40,143 nucleotides of DNA from an uncultured Lachnospiraceae bacterium (GCA_910586725.1 CAJUJL010000025.1:1-40143); one strand, 5' to 3'; counted from the stretch's first letter, positions 1 through 8,810 are shown. The notes: generated by a model from the sequence alone, not told the origin. Numbers and translations are program-made.

Positions 1-46
1 CCAGCCTTCCAAGCTGGATACGTGGGTTCGATTCCCATCACCCGCT
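1..46 (+). tRNA. tRNA-Gly(TCC), 3' part, cut by window start
   Basis: The anticodon arm CCAGC-CTTCCAA-GCTGG at 1-17 gives anticodon TCC. A T-arm follows with GTGGG, loop TTCGATT and CCCAT at 22-38, then the acceptor 3' strand CACCCGC and discriminator T at 46, as is normal for glycine tRNAs. CCA is not encoded. The D-arm and 5' acceptor strand lie outside the window. A restriction-modification gene follows directly, so this tRNA end is a plausible insertion hotspot. Confidence 0.9.
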
Positions 47-97
47 TTTTTCATGTCCAAATATACGAACATATTATTTCACATATATACAAAATGA

Positions 98-129
98 GCT
101 GGCATGCTCTTTTCGATGCCAGCTTTTTT
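98..129 (+). terminator. Rho-independent terminator after the tRNA
   Basis: An 8-bp stem GCTGGCAT/ATGCCAGC at 98-105 and 116-123 is followed by six T on the plus strand. It would end the tRNA transcript and also lies just past the 3' end of the convergent minus-strand restriction-modification gene. Confidence 0.8.
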
Positions 130-167
130 ATTTTACAAAAAATACTCTATGCTTTCCTCAATCCATT

Positions 168-3100
168 TTATGCTTCCTTGAAACGGATTCCATATTTTGA
201 AAAAACAGACGCAATCTTATGCTGATATTCTTCATACGTCATTCGAATCTTCTGATATTGCGCGTCAATGATTGCCGCTTCCTGCGCTATCTGGTTTTGA
301 ATCGAAAGATCGGGAACCGGAAGATCAATATCGGCAATTGCATTAGACAAATTATTGATATTGGAACCCGTACTGTATTGGCTGAACATTTCCTGTATTT
401 GAGAAGACGAAAGAACTGCAAATAAATACTTCATATTTATGTCATTGCTCTTGCTCCGCAAAATACTCATAAATCCTCCGGCATAATAATCCAGGTCTTC
501 TTCTATCAAAGCGCACTTCCCAATGTGCTTTTTGCTTCCGCTTGAAAAACACATAAATATATCATTTTTCCGTAATTTCTTATTGGAATCGAGCAAAATA
601 TCAGAACGGACAAAAATCTTCTTTTTAATCTCAAGTCTGCACTCCAAAGATACATTATCCGCTGTCAAAACCACATGTTCCGTCTCCGTATACGTCTGAA
701 ATTCTTTCTTATAATTGACCCCTTTTATGAAATCCACCAAAACGCCCAGTCTCAAAACAGGATGCTTGGTAATAAAATTTGTTCTCATGCCGTCTTGTTT
801 ATTTAAATTTATTTTCCTGTCAAAATGACTTGTGTCATATGCAAACAAACTGCTCAAACGCACATAAGATACATTTTCATCCAGGCTTTGGTCAATTTCT
901 GTTTTTTTGCCGCAAAAAGCATCATAAATATAACTGCTTACTTTCGTGGGGTCCATTAGATTGTCTTCATTATAAAGCTTAGTTCCACCGGAAAGCCATT
1001 TTAATCCCTCGTGTCCTCTTCTCTCTCTGAATTCATAACCCAAAAACTGCTTCTTTTCGCCTTTTTCACCTGTTTTCACCACGAGAATTTCCTGCTTGTA
1101 TGTCAAGAGAAAATAGAACAGTTTTTCTTTCTCCGCTTCCTGAATCTTTACCCTGTCTGCGCCAAATTCTTTCTGATAATCCTCATATAATCTGTGATGA
1201 ATCGCTTCTCCCTGCAGCATTCCGATATAGTCTGCAAACTCCAGATTTTGATAAGCTTCCGCTGCATACGTTGAAAACGCATGTTCTATTCCAAAAACAG
1301 TAACGTCTAACGCGTCTGCAAAAAACCGATCAATTGCCGTTTCTATTTGTTTATATTCATAATCCGTTTTGCGTTCCAAAAAGAGAATAACCGTATTGGT
1401 CGTCGTTTTCATAAACGTGCCCGTACCTAGATCGACAATCGCTTTTATATGAAAAAATTTTAAAATGATCTCTCTGGCTTTTGCATATATTCCGCCATTC
1501 GTAAGAATCGTAACCGGCAGTATAATGCCCGCCCAGCCGCCTGTTTTCAGTAACTGTTTCATTCGTTCTACAAACAGGCACTCAATTTCAGAGCTGCTGT
1601 CTGTCAGGCAGTCATATAATGCAAAAGTCTCTTTTCCATACGGCAGCGTCGTCTTAAACGCTTCCACGCTGTAAGGCGGGTTGGAAATTAAAATGTCAAA
1701 CTGCCCGTTGTTCTTTGAATCGAAGCTGTTGCTTTGTTTTAACAGTCCCTTATACTCGCGCGACTTTTCAAAATTATCAAGGCCGTTGGCCCATATAATA
1801 TTCGCTTCCCCGTCTCCGTTAAAAAACGCCGACACTTTTGACGTTTTTACCAGTCTGTCATCTAATTCAATCCCATATACGCAATCTTTCGCCCATGCAA
1901 ATTTTTCACTGTCAACCCATGTTTTGATTCTGTTTTTTACTGTCGGCGCAGCGGCGGAATCGTCAAGCTCCTCTATGATACCCTGCATCCGTTCCATATA
2001 CTCTGTTAAAAAATGACCGCTCCCCGCTGCATAATCAATGACTGACGGCAAAATTTCTTCTTTATTTTTTTCTATTTTACCGGAAATAAATTCTTTTAGC
2101 GGCAAAGAACAAAGAATAAACCTGACCAACGGAACCGGCGTAAAAAACTGCCCCGCCTCCTGTTTCATGGATGTATTTAATAATAACTCAAAAAAATCTC
2201 CCAAAAACGGCTGCCTTTGCTTGTATCTGAATTTATAATGCTGAAGCAGCTCCACAATTTCTCTTACAATTTTTGCATTTGCGCGGAACGATTTTTCATC
2301 TAAAACCTCTTTAAACGCAAAATTAGGACTTTTTTTCAATCTGGTATCCCGAAACATATTTAAAACTGTCTGTTTAAAAGAATCATCCGCTTCGATGCCC
2401 TGCAACGCCTGTTTTACCTCATCTTCCGAATAATCCGTAATTTTTATGTCAAGGAAACGCCACATACCCTCTTTATACAAATCATTCAGCCGCATCTGAA
2501 GAGACTCGTCCGTATCCGAATCCAGCCACTGAAATTTCAATTCGTCGTCCGGATTCTTATTTTCATCCACAATTTTGCACACAAACAAATTCAGCAGCTT
2601 ATTAAAAGCATTTGGTTTATCCGACACTACGTTATGCCTTAAAATTTCCATAATGTGATGAAAAATTCTTCCGCTGTCGCTGTCCTTTAACTCAACTAAC
2701 CGTCCATATGTTAAAACCGGATGATTTACCACATAAGGCGCCGCGCCTTTTTCAAATATTCCGGAATCTTTAAACTGTTTATTCCAGTACATATGTATTT
2801 CTTTTGCCGTAGATAACCGTTTCCACTCTTCCTCTGTCGCAATGATTTCGCTTTTGTACTCCACAACGCCGCCGCGAAACCCCGAGGAATACAGGCACAG
2901 ATATTTTGCATCCCGGTCCATCGTATAATACGTAAAGAGCTGTCCTCCGTTTCGAATCATTTTCCGACGCTCTGCCTGATGTTTTTCTCCCGCAGTCTTA
3001 CATTCTATCATCAGATATGCTTTTTCATCTTTATCTTTCACGAGTATATCCAATCTTCCACTGTGTCCGTGTCCGGACGGATATATCTTTTCCAGCTCAA

Positions 3101-3347
3101 TACGCTCCGGCTCATAACCGACTGTCAGAAGTCTGTCTACGCATTCTAAAACAACAAAATTTTCTGCTTTGGAAAAATTGATTGCAGATGCTTTTATTTT
3201 GCTGCCATAATCTATTTTCTGGCGGTTATCATCCACTTCTATTCCATAATTATCATGGGCGGGATACTCTTTCCTGTAAATATTGCTTGTTCCGTTTTTT
3301 GGCGCAAACCCCAGTTCCGCTAATAATTTTTTCATTTCTTCTTTCAT
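168..3347 (-). CDS. Single-chain restriction-modification enzyme (nuclease + N6-adenine methylase + specificity region)
   Basis: The 1059-residue protein should both methylate and cut DNA. An N-terminal HsdR_N/PD-(D/E)XK-like nuclease has candidate catalytic residues D100, E115 and K117 in RLDILV...MIECK. A central N6_Mtase domain carries SAM motif I DYAAGSGHFL (about 439-448) and catalytic NPPY (about 556-559). The last 250 or so residues resemble an HsdS target-recognition half, ending in a helix typical of type I/IIG specificity regions. This layout is known for type IIG-like enzymes. The ATG at 3347 was chosen because AGGTGA lies 5 bases upstream; an upstream TTG at 3380 has no such support. 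No separate hsdR or hsdS gene is visible. The target sequence cannot be read from the sequence. Confidence 0.88.
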   Translation of the reverse strand: MKEEMKKLLAELGFAPKNGTSNIYRKEYPAHDNYGIEVDDNRQKIDYGSKIKASAINFSKAENFVVLECVDRLLTVGYEPERIELEKIYPSGHGHSGRLDILVKDKDEKAYLMIECKTAGEKHQAERRKMIRNGGQLFTYYTMDRDAKYLCLYSSGFRGGVVEYKSEIIATEEEWKRLSTAKEIHMYWNKQFKDSGIFEKGAAPYVVNHPVLTYGRLVELKDSDSGRIFHHIMEILRHNVVSDKPNAFNKLLNLFVCKIVDENKNPDDELKFQWLDSDTDESLQMRLNDLYKEGMWRFLDIKITDYSEDEVKQALQGIEADDSFKQTVLNMFRDTRLKKSPNFAFKEVLDEKSFRANAKIVREIVELLQHYKFRYKQRQPFLGDFFELLLNTSMKQEAGQFFTPVPLVRFILCSLPLKEFISGKIEKNKEEILPSVIDYAAGSGHFLTEYMERMQGIIEELDDSAAAPTVKNRIKTWVDSEKFAWAKDCVYGIELDDRLVKTSKVSAFFNGDGEANIIWANGLDNFEKSREYKGLLKQSNSFDSKNNGQFDILISNPPYSVEAFKTTLPYGKETFALYDCLTDSSSEIECLFVERMKQLLKTGGWAGIILPVTILTNGGIYAKAREIILKFFHIKAIVDLGTGTFMKTTTNTVILFLERKTDYEYKQIETAIDRFFADALDVTVFGIEHAFSTYAAEAYQNLEFADYIGMLQGEAIHHRLYEDYQKEFGADRVKIQEAEKEKLFYFLLTYKQEILVVKTGEKGEKKQFLGYEFRERRGHEGLKWLSGGTKLYNEDNLMDPTKVSSYIYDAFCGKKTEIDQSLDENVSYVRLSSLFAYDTSHFDRKINLNKQDGMRTNFITKHPVLRLGVLVDFIKGVNYKKEFQTYTETEHVVLTADNVSLECRLEIKKKIFVRSDILLDSNKKLRKNDIFMCFSSGSKKHIGKCALIEEDLDYYAGGFMSILRSKSNDINMKYLFAVLSSSQIQEMFSQYSTGSNINNLSNAIADIDLPVPDLSIQNQIAQEAAIIDAQYQKIRMTYEEYQHKIASVFSKYGIRFKEA

Positions 3348-3482
3348 TACTGTCACCTTTATTTCCGGGCGCAAGCCCAAACTTCCATCCCCGTACGTAT
3401 CTTGCCAGGCAGCTTTTGTTTTCTGTTTTTATCATATACTATCTAAATATTTTTCACAAGATGCCAAACACATGTTTTTATA

Positions 3483-3524
3483 AAAAATGCTCCGGATTTT
3501 CCAGTCAAAATCCGAAGCATTTTT
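3483..3524 (-). terminator. Terminator after metY (probably bidirectional)
   Basis: A long stem pairs 3483-3500 with 3507-3524 (AAAAATGCTCCGGATTTT against AAAATCCGAAGCATTTTT, one bulged base). It has T-runs on both sides. It starts 9 bases past the metY stop codon and separates it from the restriction-modification gene. Confidence 0.85.
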
Positions 3525-3532
3525 CATATCTT

Positions 3533-4840
3533 TTATTCTACCGCCCCAAACGCCTCTTCCAAATCCTCCAGTATATCGTCGATATGTTCCGTTCCAATGG
3601 AAAGGCGTATCGTATTGGGCTTTATGCCCTGTTCTATCCGCTCTTCTTCCGCTAACTGCGCGTGCGTCGTAGACGCCGGATGAATCACCAGAGATTTTAC
3701 GTCGGCCACATTTGCCAGAAGCGAGAAAACTTCCAGATTGTCGATAAAATCTTTCGCCTTTCTGTCGTCTCCTTTGATTTCAAAAGTAAAAATGGAGCCG
3801 CCGCCATTCGGGAAATATTTTTTGTATAATTCCTGCTGGCTGACATCTTTGGAAACCGACGGATGATGCACGGCCTCCACCTGGGGATGATTGTTTAAAT
3901 ACGCCGCAACCTTCAGCGCATTTTCCACATGACGTTCTACCCGAAGCGAAAGCGTTTCCAGTCCCTGTAAAAACATAAACGCATGAAACGGCGACAACGA
4001 CGCTCCCGTATCACGCAAAAGAATCGCGCGTATTTTCGTCACAAAAGCCGCCGGGCCCGCCGCTTTCGTAAAGCTCACGCCATGATAGCTGGGATTTGGC
4101 TCGGTCAACGACGGAAACTTTTTGCTTGCTTCCCAGTCAAATTTCCCGCCGTCTACAATGACGCCGCCAAGAGATGTGCCATGACCGCCGATAAATTTAG
4201 TCGCGGAATGCACGACTATATCCGCGCCGTATGCAATCGGCCGAACCAGATACGGCGTGGCAAACGTGTTGTCTACGACAAGCGGAATGTTATGGCGGTG
4301 CGCAAGATTGGCCGCCGCTTCTATGTCCGTTACGTCAGAATTGGGATTTCCAAGCGTTTCTATATAAACAGCTTTTGTGTTTTCCCTGATGGCGGCTTCT
4401 AAAGCTTCCGGCGTCGGCTCTGCAAACGTCGTTTCTATGCCGTACTCCGGCAGCGTATGCGCCAAAAGATTGTACGTTCCTCCGTAAATATTTTTGGCGG
4501 CAACGATATGATCGCCTCTTGCAGCAAGATTTTGAATGGCATAAGTCACTGCGGCCGCGCCGGAAGATACGGCCAGCGCCGCAACGCCTCCCTCTAACGC
4601 CGCAATCCTCTGTTCAAAAACATCCTGCGTCGGATTCGTCAGTCTCCCGTAAATATTTCCCGCATCCGCAAGCGCAAACCGCGCCGCAGCCTGGTCGCAA
4701 TCACGAAACACATAGGAAGAAGTCTGGTAAATCGGCACCGCCCTTGCGTCTGTTGCCGGATCCGGCGCTTCCTGTCCGACGTGAATCTGCAATGTTTCAA
4801 ATTTTAAATTTCTCTCTGCCCTGTTTCTTTTTTTCCTCAT
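3533..4840 (-). CDS. metY: O-acetylhomoserine sulfhydrylase (PLP enzyme)
   Basis: The 435-residue Cys/Met metabolism PLP-dependent enzyme makes homocysteine from O-acetylhomoserine and sulfide in the cytoplasm. Visible family marks are the N-terminal LKFETLQIHVGQ, the substrate loop IYGRLTNPTQDVFEQR and the PLP-lysine segment HSATKFIGGHGTSLGG. The length and the long insert after that lysine fit MetY better than MetB or MetC. The start at 4840 has AGGAGG at 4846-4851; an in-frame start at 4885 lacks one. It lies 69 bases after cysK on the same strand, so the two probably share a transcript and a sulfur-responsive operator upstream of cysK. Confidence 0.92.
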   Translation of the reverse strand: MRKKRNRAERNLKFETLQIHVGQEAPDPATDARAVPIYQTSSYVFRDCDQAAARFALADAGNIYGRLTNPTQDVFEQRIAALEGGVAALAVSSGAAAVTYAIQNLAARGDHIVAAKNIYGGTYNLLAHTLPEYGIETTFAEPTPEALEAAIRENTKAVYIETLGNPNSDVTDIEAAANLAHRHNIPLVVDNTFATPYLVRPIAYGADIVVHSATKFIGGHGTSLGGVIVDGGKFDWEASKKFPSLTEPNPSYHGVSFTKAAGPAAFVTKIRAILLRDTGASLSPFHAFMFLQGLETLSLRVERHVENALKVAAYLNNHPQVEAVHHPSVSKDVSQQELYKKYFPNGGGSIFTFEIKGDDRKAKDFIDNLEVFSLLANVADVKSLVIHPASTTHAQLAEEERIEQGIKPNTIRLSIGTEHIDDILEDLEEAFGAVE

Positions 4841-4909
4841 GATGTCCTCCTCTTTTGAGCTAAAAATCTGCTGCTTTGCAAACATATCGCATTCTGGCTT
4901 ATTTCAATT

Positions 4910-5842
4910 TTACTCTCCAAACAGCGGCGTGGAATAGTAACGGTCGCCGCCGTCCGGCAAAATTGCCACAATTGTCTTTCCCTCATGTTCCGGCTGTCTG
5001 GCAAGTGAGATTGCCGCGTAAGCCGCCGCGCCGGAGGATATGCCCACAAGAATACCCTCATTTTTTGCAATCTCTTTTGCCGTTTGAAACGCCGCTTCGT
5101 CTTCTACCGGAAAAACAGCGTCATACAGCTTTGTATTCAGTATGTTCGGCACAAATCCGGCTCCGATTCCCTGAATTTTATGCGGCCCTCCTTTGCCCTG
5201 CGACAATACGGGAGAAGCCGCCGGTTCAACGGCAACGACTTTGATTTTGGGATTGCGTGATTTCAAATATTCCCCCGTTCCCGTCAGAGTTCCTCCGGTT
5301 CCCACGCCGGCCACAAGCACATCGGCTGTTCCGTTCGTATCCCTCCAGATTTCAGGCCCCGTCGTGTCCCTGTGTGCTTTGGGATTTGCGGGATTTTCAA
5401 ACTGGCCCGGAATATAAGAATCCGGCAGCTCTTTCGCAAGCTGCTCTGCTTTCTCAATCGCGCCCTGCATGCCTTTTGCGCCTTCGGTCAGTACAATTTC
5501 CGCGCCGTATGCTTTTAATATATTTCTCCGTTCCTGGCTCATCGTTTCGGGCATCGTTAAAATGACGCGGTATCCTTTTGCCGCCGCAATGGCCGCAAGG
5601 CCAATTCCCGTATTGCCGGACGTTGGCTCTATGAGAACGGAACGCTCCGTCAACAGTCCTTTTCCCTCCGCGTCTTCAATCATTGCTTTGGCAATCCGGT
5701 CTTTTACGCTTCCTGCCGGATTAAAATATTCCAGCTTGAACAAAAGGCGTGCGTGAATACCGTATTTTTTTTCGATATTGACTGCCTCCAACAGAGGCGT
5801 ATTGCCAATCAGTCCAAGCGTTCCCTGATATATTCCTGCCAT
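4910..5842 (-). CDS. cysK: Cysteine synthase A (O-acetylserine sulfhydrylase)
   Basis: The 310-residue fold-type II PLP enzyme converts O-acetylserine and sulfide to cysteine. The PLP-lysine motif is FNPAGSVKDRIA near residues 41-52. PTSGNTGIGLA binds the substrate carboxylate, and the phosphate-binding loop is GVGTGGTLTG. The C-terminal VAILPDGGDRYYSTPLF is a standard CysK ending. GAGGAG lies just upstream of the ATG. It is the first gene of a likely cysK-metY operon. The upstream region holds a palindrome that may bind an Rrf2/CymR-type repressor. Confidence 0.95.
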   Translation of the reverse strand: MAGIYQGTLGLIGNTPLLEAVNIEKKYGIHARLLFKLEYFNPAGSVKDRIAKAMIEDAEGKGLLTERSVLIEPTSGNTGIGLAAIAAAKGYRVILTMPETMSQERRNILKAYGAEIVLTEGAKGMQGAIEKAEQLAKELPDSYIPGQFENPANPKAHRDTTGPEIWRDTNGTADVLVAGVGTGGTLTGTGEYLKSRNPKIKVVAVEPAASPVLSQGKGGPHKIQGIGAGFVPNILNTKLYDAVFPVEDEAAFQTAKEIAKNEGILVGISSGAAAYAAISLARQPEHEGKTIVAILPDGGDRYYSTPLFGE

Positions 5843-5886
5843 GCCGCTCCTCGCTTTCCGTCGTTTCCTGACTTTATTTCCTTATT

Positions 5887-5902
5887 TACTAGTTAAATAG
5901 TA
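5887..5902. promoter_or_regulatory. Candidate Rrf2/CymR-type operator upstream of cysK
   Basis: TACTAGTTAAATAGTA is a 16-bp inverted repeat with only one mismatched pair. It lies 45-60 bases upstream of the cysK start in an AT-rich promoter region, next to GGAATT, a word that also occurs in known CymR sites. Assignment to the Rrf2 regulator at 13410-13853 is inference from gene function. Confidence 0.5.
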
Positions 5903-5975
5903 GGAATTAAATTTAATATAGTACTTCCGCAAAGATTTGTCAAGAGAGAACCAGCTCTATCCGGATCAAAAATGT

Positions 5976-6010
5976 AACGGCAACACTTTATGAGAAAGGT
6001 GCTGCCGTTT
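5976..6010 (-). terminator. Terminator after the RCC1-like lipoprotein gene
   Basis: The stem AACGGCAACACTTT pairs with AAAGGTGCTGCCGTT around a short loop, with one bulge. It is downstream of the minus-strand gene ending at 6077. On the minus strand a short T-run follows three bases after the stem. Confidence 0.6.
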
Positions 6011-6076
6011 GTTGTTTCTTACTGAGATTTTGTAAAGAATTGCACAGCCTTTTAGAAATTAAGTTTCTGTTATCCG

Positions 6077-7237
6077 TTAATAGTCATTTAATGAATACCC
6101 ACATCCCGAATATCCATCTTTCCATTTTTCTTCTACATCCTCATCTATTCTCACTACATCATATCCATTCCCATTGTATTCAAAAACACGAGGAGCTTTT
6201 AGCGGCATACCAATATTATAATAAATCCCATTCTCACTAACAGCTCCTATACTATCTTTATCCCAAAACAACATCATCTTGATATTACTCCAACTTTTAA
6301 CAATGTCCGCTAACTCTCTAAGGCTGTCCGAACAGACAAGGCTCCCATCCGATTGCAACGCAATAACATCACTACCGTCACATTGCACATCAACTAAATT
6401 TGTCCATTCAAGAATTTCATTTGGGTAACCTTTACCCGTAACCATCAATGTTCCATCTGCCTTTAACCCCACTAAATAATCTGCATCATTTTCGATATAA
6501 ACTCTCTCAATATATTTGATATCTGACCAATTGGAAACATCCAGATCACCTGATTGAAAAAAAGGACTTTCGTCTTTAAAATTTGTAAAATTCGTATATT
6601 GAAATTCCACAGTTCCTTCTTTTTTTAATGCCACGATTGGCATGCCCATTTCGGATGAACCTGAAGAATAGTACAAAGGTTTCGCCATGTCAAAATCCGA
6701 AGCGTCAATTTCCCCTATTACGCCATCTTCCTCGCTACTTATAAGACAATTTCCTTCTTTTAGAAAGATAAAATAAAAACCGGCATTTTTATACCTTCCA
6801 CCACTATGAATAATTTTTTCAATTTCTCCATTATAGGAAATATCCCTATCCCTGTCATATAACGATATTTCAGTTGTCGGCCCACCGGAAGACCATAATT
6901 TCCCCTCAATATCCAGAAGTTCCATCCACACACCTGAACTCGTATTTCCAGGCACGAGCTGCTTAATTTGTGTATCAGGCACTTGTGAGATAAAAGTCGG
7001 CAGATATATTTTATCATTATATAATATTCCTACTCCACCAAGGTCATAATCATATGTCATGCACCCTTTATTATTCATTGCTTCGCTTAACATAATAGAA
7101 TAATTGTCTAAACCGCTCACATCATCCTCACCCTGCCCCCCTTTTGATGAACATCCACCCAACATAAAAATACCTGCCATAATTATCGCCAGCCATGTCA
7201 ACTTTCTCATTACAAATTGCTTCCTATTCATTTTCAT
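6077..7237 (-). CDS. RCC1-like repeat lipoprotein
   Basis: The 386-residue exported protein has a basic N-terminus, a hydrophobic segment and the lipobox LGGC with Cys29, so it is probably anchored on the outer face of the membrane. The body has several blocks of the form V-x-L-K-x-D/E-G-T/S-L, for example GLKADGTLMV and ALQSDGSLVC, alternating with W(S/T)N(I/L) segments. This pattern is typical of RCC1/BLIP-II-like beta-propeller blades. The start at 7237 is backed by GGGAGG. Function is unknown; such propellers usually bind proteins. It is AT-rich and part of the accessory island. Confidence 0.75.
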   Translation of the reverse strand: MKMNRKQFVMRKLTWLAIIMAGIFMLGGCSSKGGQGEDDVSGLDNYSIMLSEAMNNKGCMTYDYDLGGVGILYNDKIYLPTFISQVPDTQIKQLVPGNTSSGVWMELLDIEGKLWSSGGPTTEISLYDRDRDISYNGEIEKIIHSGGRYKNAGFYFIFLKEGNCLISSEEDGVIGEIDASDFDMAKPLYYSSGSSEMGMPIVALKKEGTVEFQYTNFTNFKDESPFFQSGDLDVSNWSDIKYIERVYIENDADYLVGLKADGTLMVTGKGYPNEILEWTNLVDVQCDGSDVIALQSDGSLVCSDSLRELADIVKSWSNIKMMLFWDKDSIGAVSENGIYYNIGMPLKAPRVFEYNGNGYDVVRIDEDVEEKWKDGYSGCGYSLNDY

Positions 7238-7291
7238 TCTTTCCTCCCCGAACATTCTAATCTATCTATTCTCTTCGACAACCGCCCCATT

Positions 7292-7768
7292 CTAAAAAAA
7301 ACCATATGCAATTACTTCCACAATTTTATTGTTTTTTGTTATAATAATGATGCTGAAATTCGTTTCATACTCTATTTCCAAACTGCCTTTCTTATATCTT
7401 TTATACCGGCTTCGCTCATGCCGAATCTTTTTTTTCATCTCTCCATACGATGTCCTTTGAATCTTTTGATTCACATTACGGTGCTTCCATTTACAGGTTT
7501 TCGCCAATTTAAAAGACAATTTTGTTTTTTGAAATGGCTGTCCGCTCTTTACATAATACATTCCGTTTTGAAAGCGTTCTACTTCACATATGGATCCCTT
7601 TTCTCCATTTATATTTAATTTTTTATTTGATTTCTCAAATCTTTTAATTTTATGTGCGTTAATTATATAACTTTTTTTACTACCTGCAAAAACTTCCGTT
7701 TTTTCTGTTTTTACGAAAATAACCATAAGCATAATCACAAACAACCCAAAGAGCATTTTACGTCTCAT
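7292..7768 (-). CDS. Small secreted basic protein, unknown function
   Basis: The 158-residue protein has an N-terminal signal peptide or anchor (MRRKMLFGLFVIMLMVIF) followed by a Lys/Arg-rich body. The ATG at 7768 was chosen because AAGGAG lies six bases upstream; a TTG at 7774 would leave no spacing. It ends with a short hydrophobic strand. It lies 37 bases downstream of the secreted protein gene at 7806-8501 on the same strand, so it is probably co-transcribed with it and shares any promoter switching. No family was recognised. Confidence 0.7.
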   Translation of the reverse strand: MRRKMLFGLFVIMLMVIFVKTEKTEVFAGSKKSYIINAHKIKRFEKSNKKLNINGEKGSICEVERFQNGMYYVKSGQPFQKTKLSFKLAKTCKWKHRNVNQKIQRTSYGEMKKKIRHERSRYKRYKKGSLEIEYETNFSIIIITKNNKIVEVIAYGFF

Positions 7769-7805
7769 ATCCAATCTCCTTTCTGCCTCATTCTAATTAA
7801 TTTTC

Positions 7806-8501
7806 TCATTTTAAATACTTTTTTCTGATCTTTTTCGTATTGTTTACACAAAACGACCGATTTTTATTGTTCTGGTCTTTGCATTTTTTCCTAAAGGATC
7901 TATACTTTTTGACACTTACTTTTTTCCCGTTGACTTGAAAATACTTACTATCCATCATACTGTCTTCCATACTTTCGGCGCATAAATGCAACCTCCCCTG
8001 TTTCATACAGTATATTTTATCATTACTCCACCAGCCTCCGGAACTGTGTATATGCAGATGATTTTTCCTGCATTTGTATATGACATGCATTCCATTCGCC
8101 GAGTTGTTAGCACTGATTGCCGCCATCTGCCCGGTTGTTCCGTTTTCCGCACTGACCTGGACCACCCTTCCGTTGGCAAAGGTATATACATAAATATCCT
8201 CCCACTTTCCTCCCATAGGATGGCAGACAATCAATTCCGGTACGCCATTTTTATCCAGATCAATCAACATAAACCATTTTGTCTTTTCATAATTCTCTTT
8301 GTTCCGATGACTCGCATCTCCATTTCCTTTATATTTTGACTCGCGCTTTGCCAGCCATGAATTATACGCCTTAAGCGCTTTTTTTCGCTGCGCTTTTGCA
8401 GTTGATGCAGACACAATTTCTCTCTCTCCCGTAGACAAAACCGAAAGCGCCAGAATTCCCACCAATGCAAAAGCAAATAATTTTTTACAAAATTTCTTCA
8501 T
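7806..8501 (-). CDS. Secreted protein with a DxDxNG calcium-binding-like loop
   Basis: The 231-residue protein has a clear signal peptide (basic start, hydrophobic core, cleavage probably near VSAST). The mature part begins with a charged helix, then LIDLDKNGVPELIV, an EF-hand-like/FG-GAP-like loop common in Lachnospiraceae exported proteins. It continues with a Trp/His-rich middle and a very basic Cys-containing tail. The start is supported by GGTAAAG upstream. The promoter that would drive it sits inside a 167-bp segment flanked by inverted recombinase-like sites, so expression may be on/off. Function is not known. Confidence 0.75.
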   Translation of the reverse strand: MKKFCKKLFAFALVGILALSVLSTGEREIVSASTAKAQRKKALKAYNSWLAKRESKYKGNGDASHRNKENYEKTKWFMLIDLDKNGVPELIVCHPMGGKWEDIYVYTFANGRVVQVSAENGTTGQMAAISANNSANGMHVIYKCRKNHLHIHSSGGWWSNDKIYCMKQGRLHLCAESMEDSMMDSKYFQVNGKKVSVKKYRSFRKKCKDQNNKNRSFCVNNTKKIRKKYLK

Positions 8502-8614
8502 TTTCTTTACCTTTTTCCTTTCATATTTTCTTCAACTTACTGTGTACATATATTCTTGTTATCTGAAGAATTCTCCCCCTTTCCGTCTTCCATACCGCTA
8601 TATCACAACTGTTT

Positions 8615-8634
8615 TCAAAAAGTGTACTTTTTGA
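8615..8634 (+). repeat. Left candidate recombination site of an invertible segment
   Basis: TCAAAAAGTGTACTTTTTGA is a dyad of two 9-bp arms around the non-palindromic dinucleotide GT. The half-site ACTTTTTGACAA resembles hix half-sites of Hin-family invertases (GGTTTTTGATAA). An inverted copy lies at 8762-8781; over 22 bp the two copies differ at one position. Confidence 0.65.
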
Positions 8635-8669
8635 CAATCTTCGTTTGTTTACCCTTATTGATATTCTAT

Positions 8670-8698
8670 ATTCTACTCATGTGCTAATTTCCGTTCAA
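8670..8698 (-). promoter_or_regulatory. Sigma-A-like promoter inside the candidate inverton
   Basis: On the minus strand TTGAAC (8693-8698) and TAGAAT (8670-8675) are separated by exactly 17 bases. Transcription would start near 8662 and give a leader of about 160 bases before the secreted protein gene. The leader reads through the left dyad. Confidence 0.55.
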
Positions 8699-8761
8699 AA
8701 GCATAAAAAATCATTGAATTTCAGTATATTTTATGGTAGATTTATGAGTAAATACTTACTG

Positions 8762-8781
8762 TCAAAAAGTACACCTTTTGA
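8762..8781 (-). repeat. Right candidate recombination site of an invertible segment
   Basis: On the plus strand this is TCAAAAAGTACACCTTTTGA. Its reverse complement matches the left site with one change and restores the GT centre, so the sites are in inverted orientation. That arrangement makes a serine recombinase invert, not delete, the DNA between them. Confidence 0.65.
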
Positions 8782-8810
8782 TAGCTGTAATTTCGTTATT
8801 ACCTAACTTT

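Larger units (their letters stand above)
8615..8781. promoter_or_regulatory. Candidate invertible promoter segment (inverton)
   Basis: This covers most of the 309-base gap between the secreted protein gene and the recombinase. Two 20-bp dyads in opposite orientation bound about 127 bp of AT-rich DNA that contains a sigma-A-type promoter. A serine recombinase gene ends 29 bases to the right. In the orientation seen here, the promoter points left into 7806-8501. After inversion it would point toward the 3' end of the recombinase gene. Inversion itself is inferred, not observed. Confidence 0.6.

Noticed and set aside
3182..3655. Long plus-strand reading frame opposite the restriction-modification gene start and metY end
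   Set aside because: No ribosome site, low-complexity Phe/Leu-rich product, and it crosses a terminator; it is a shadow of minus-strand genes.
3533..5842. SAM or T-box riboswitch upstream of cysK-metY
   Set aside because: The 5843-5975 region shows only an operator-like palindrome and promoter-like AT-rich DNA; no conserved riboswitch core was seen.
8714..8742. Second, rightward promoter in the inverton (TTGAAT-17-TAGATT on the plus strand)
   Set aside because: Both boxes are weak and the region is very AT-rich, so a chance match is likely; not used for the switch model.
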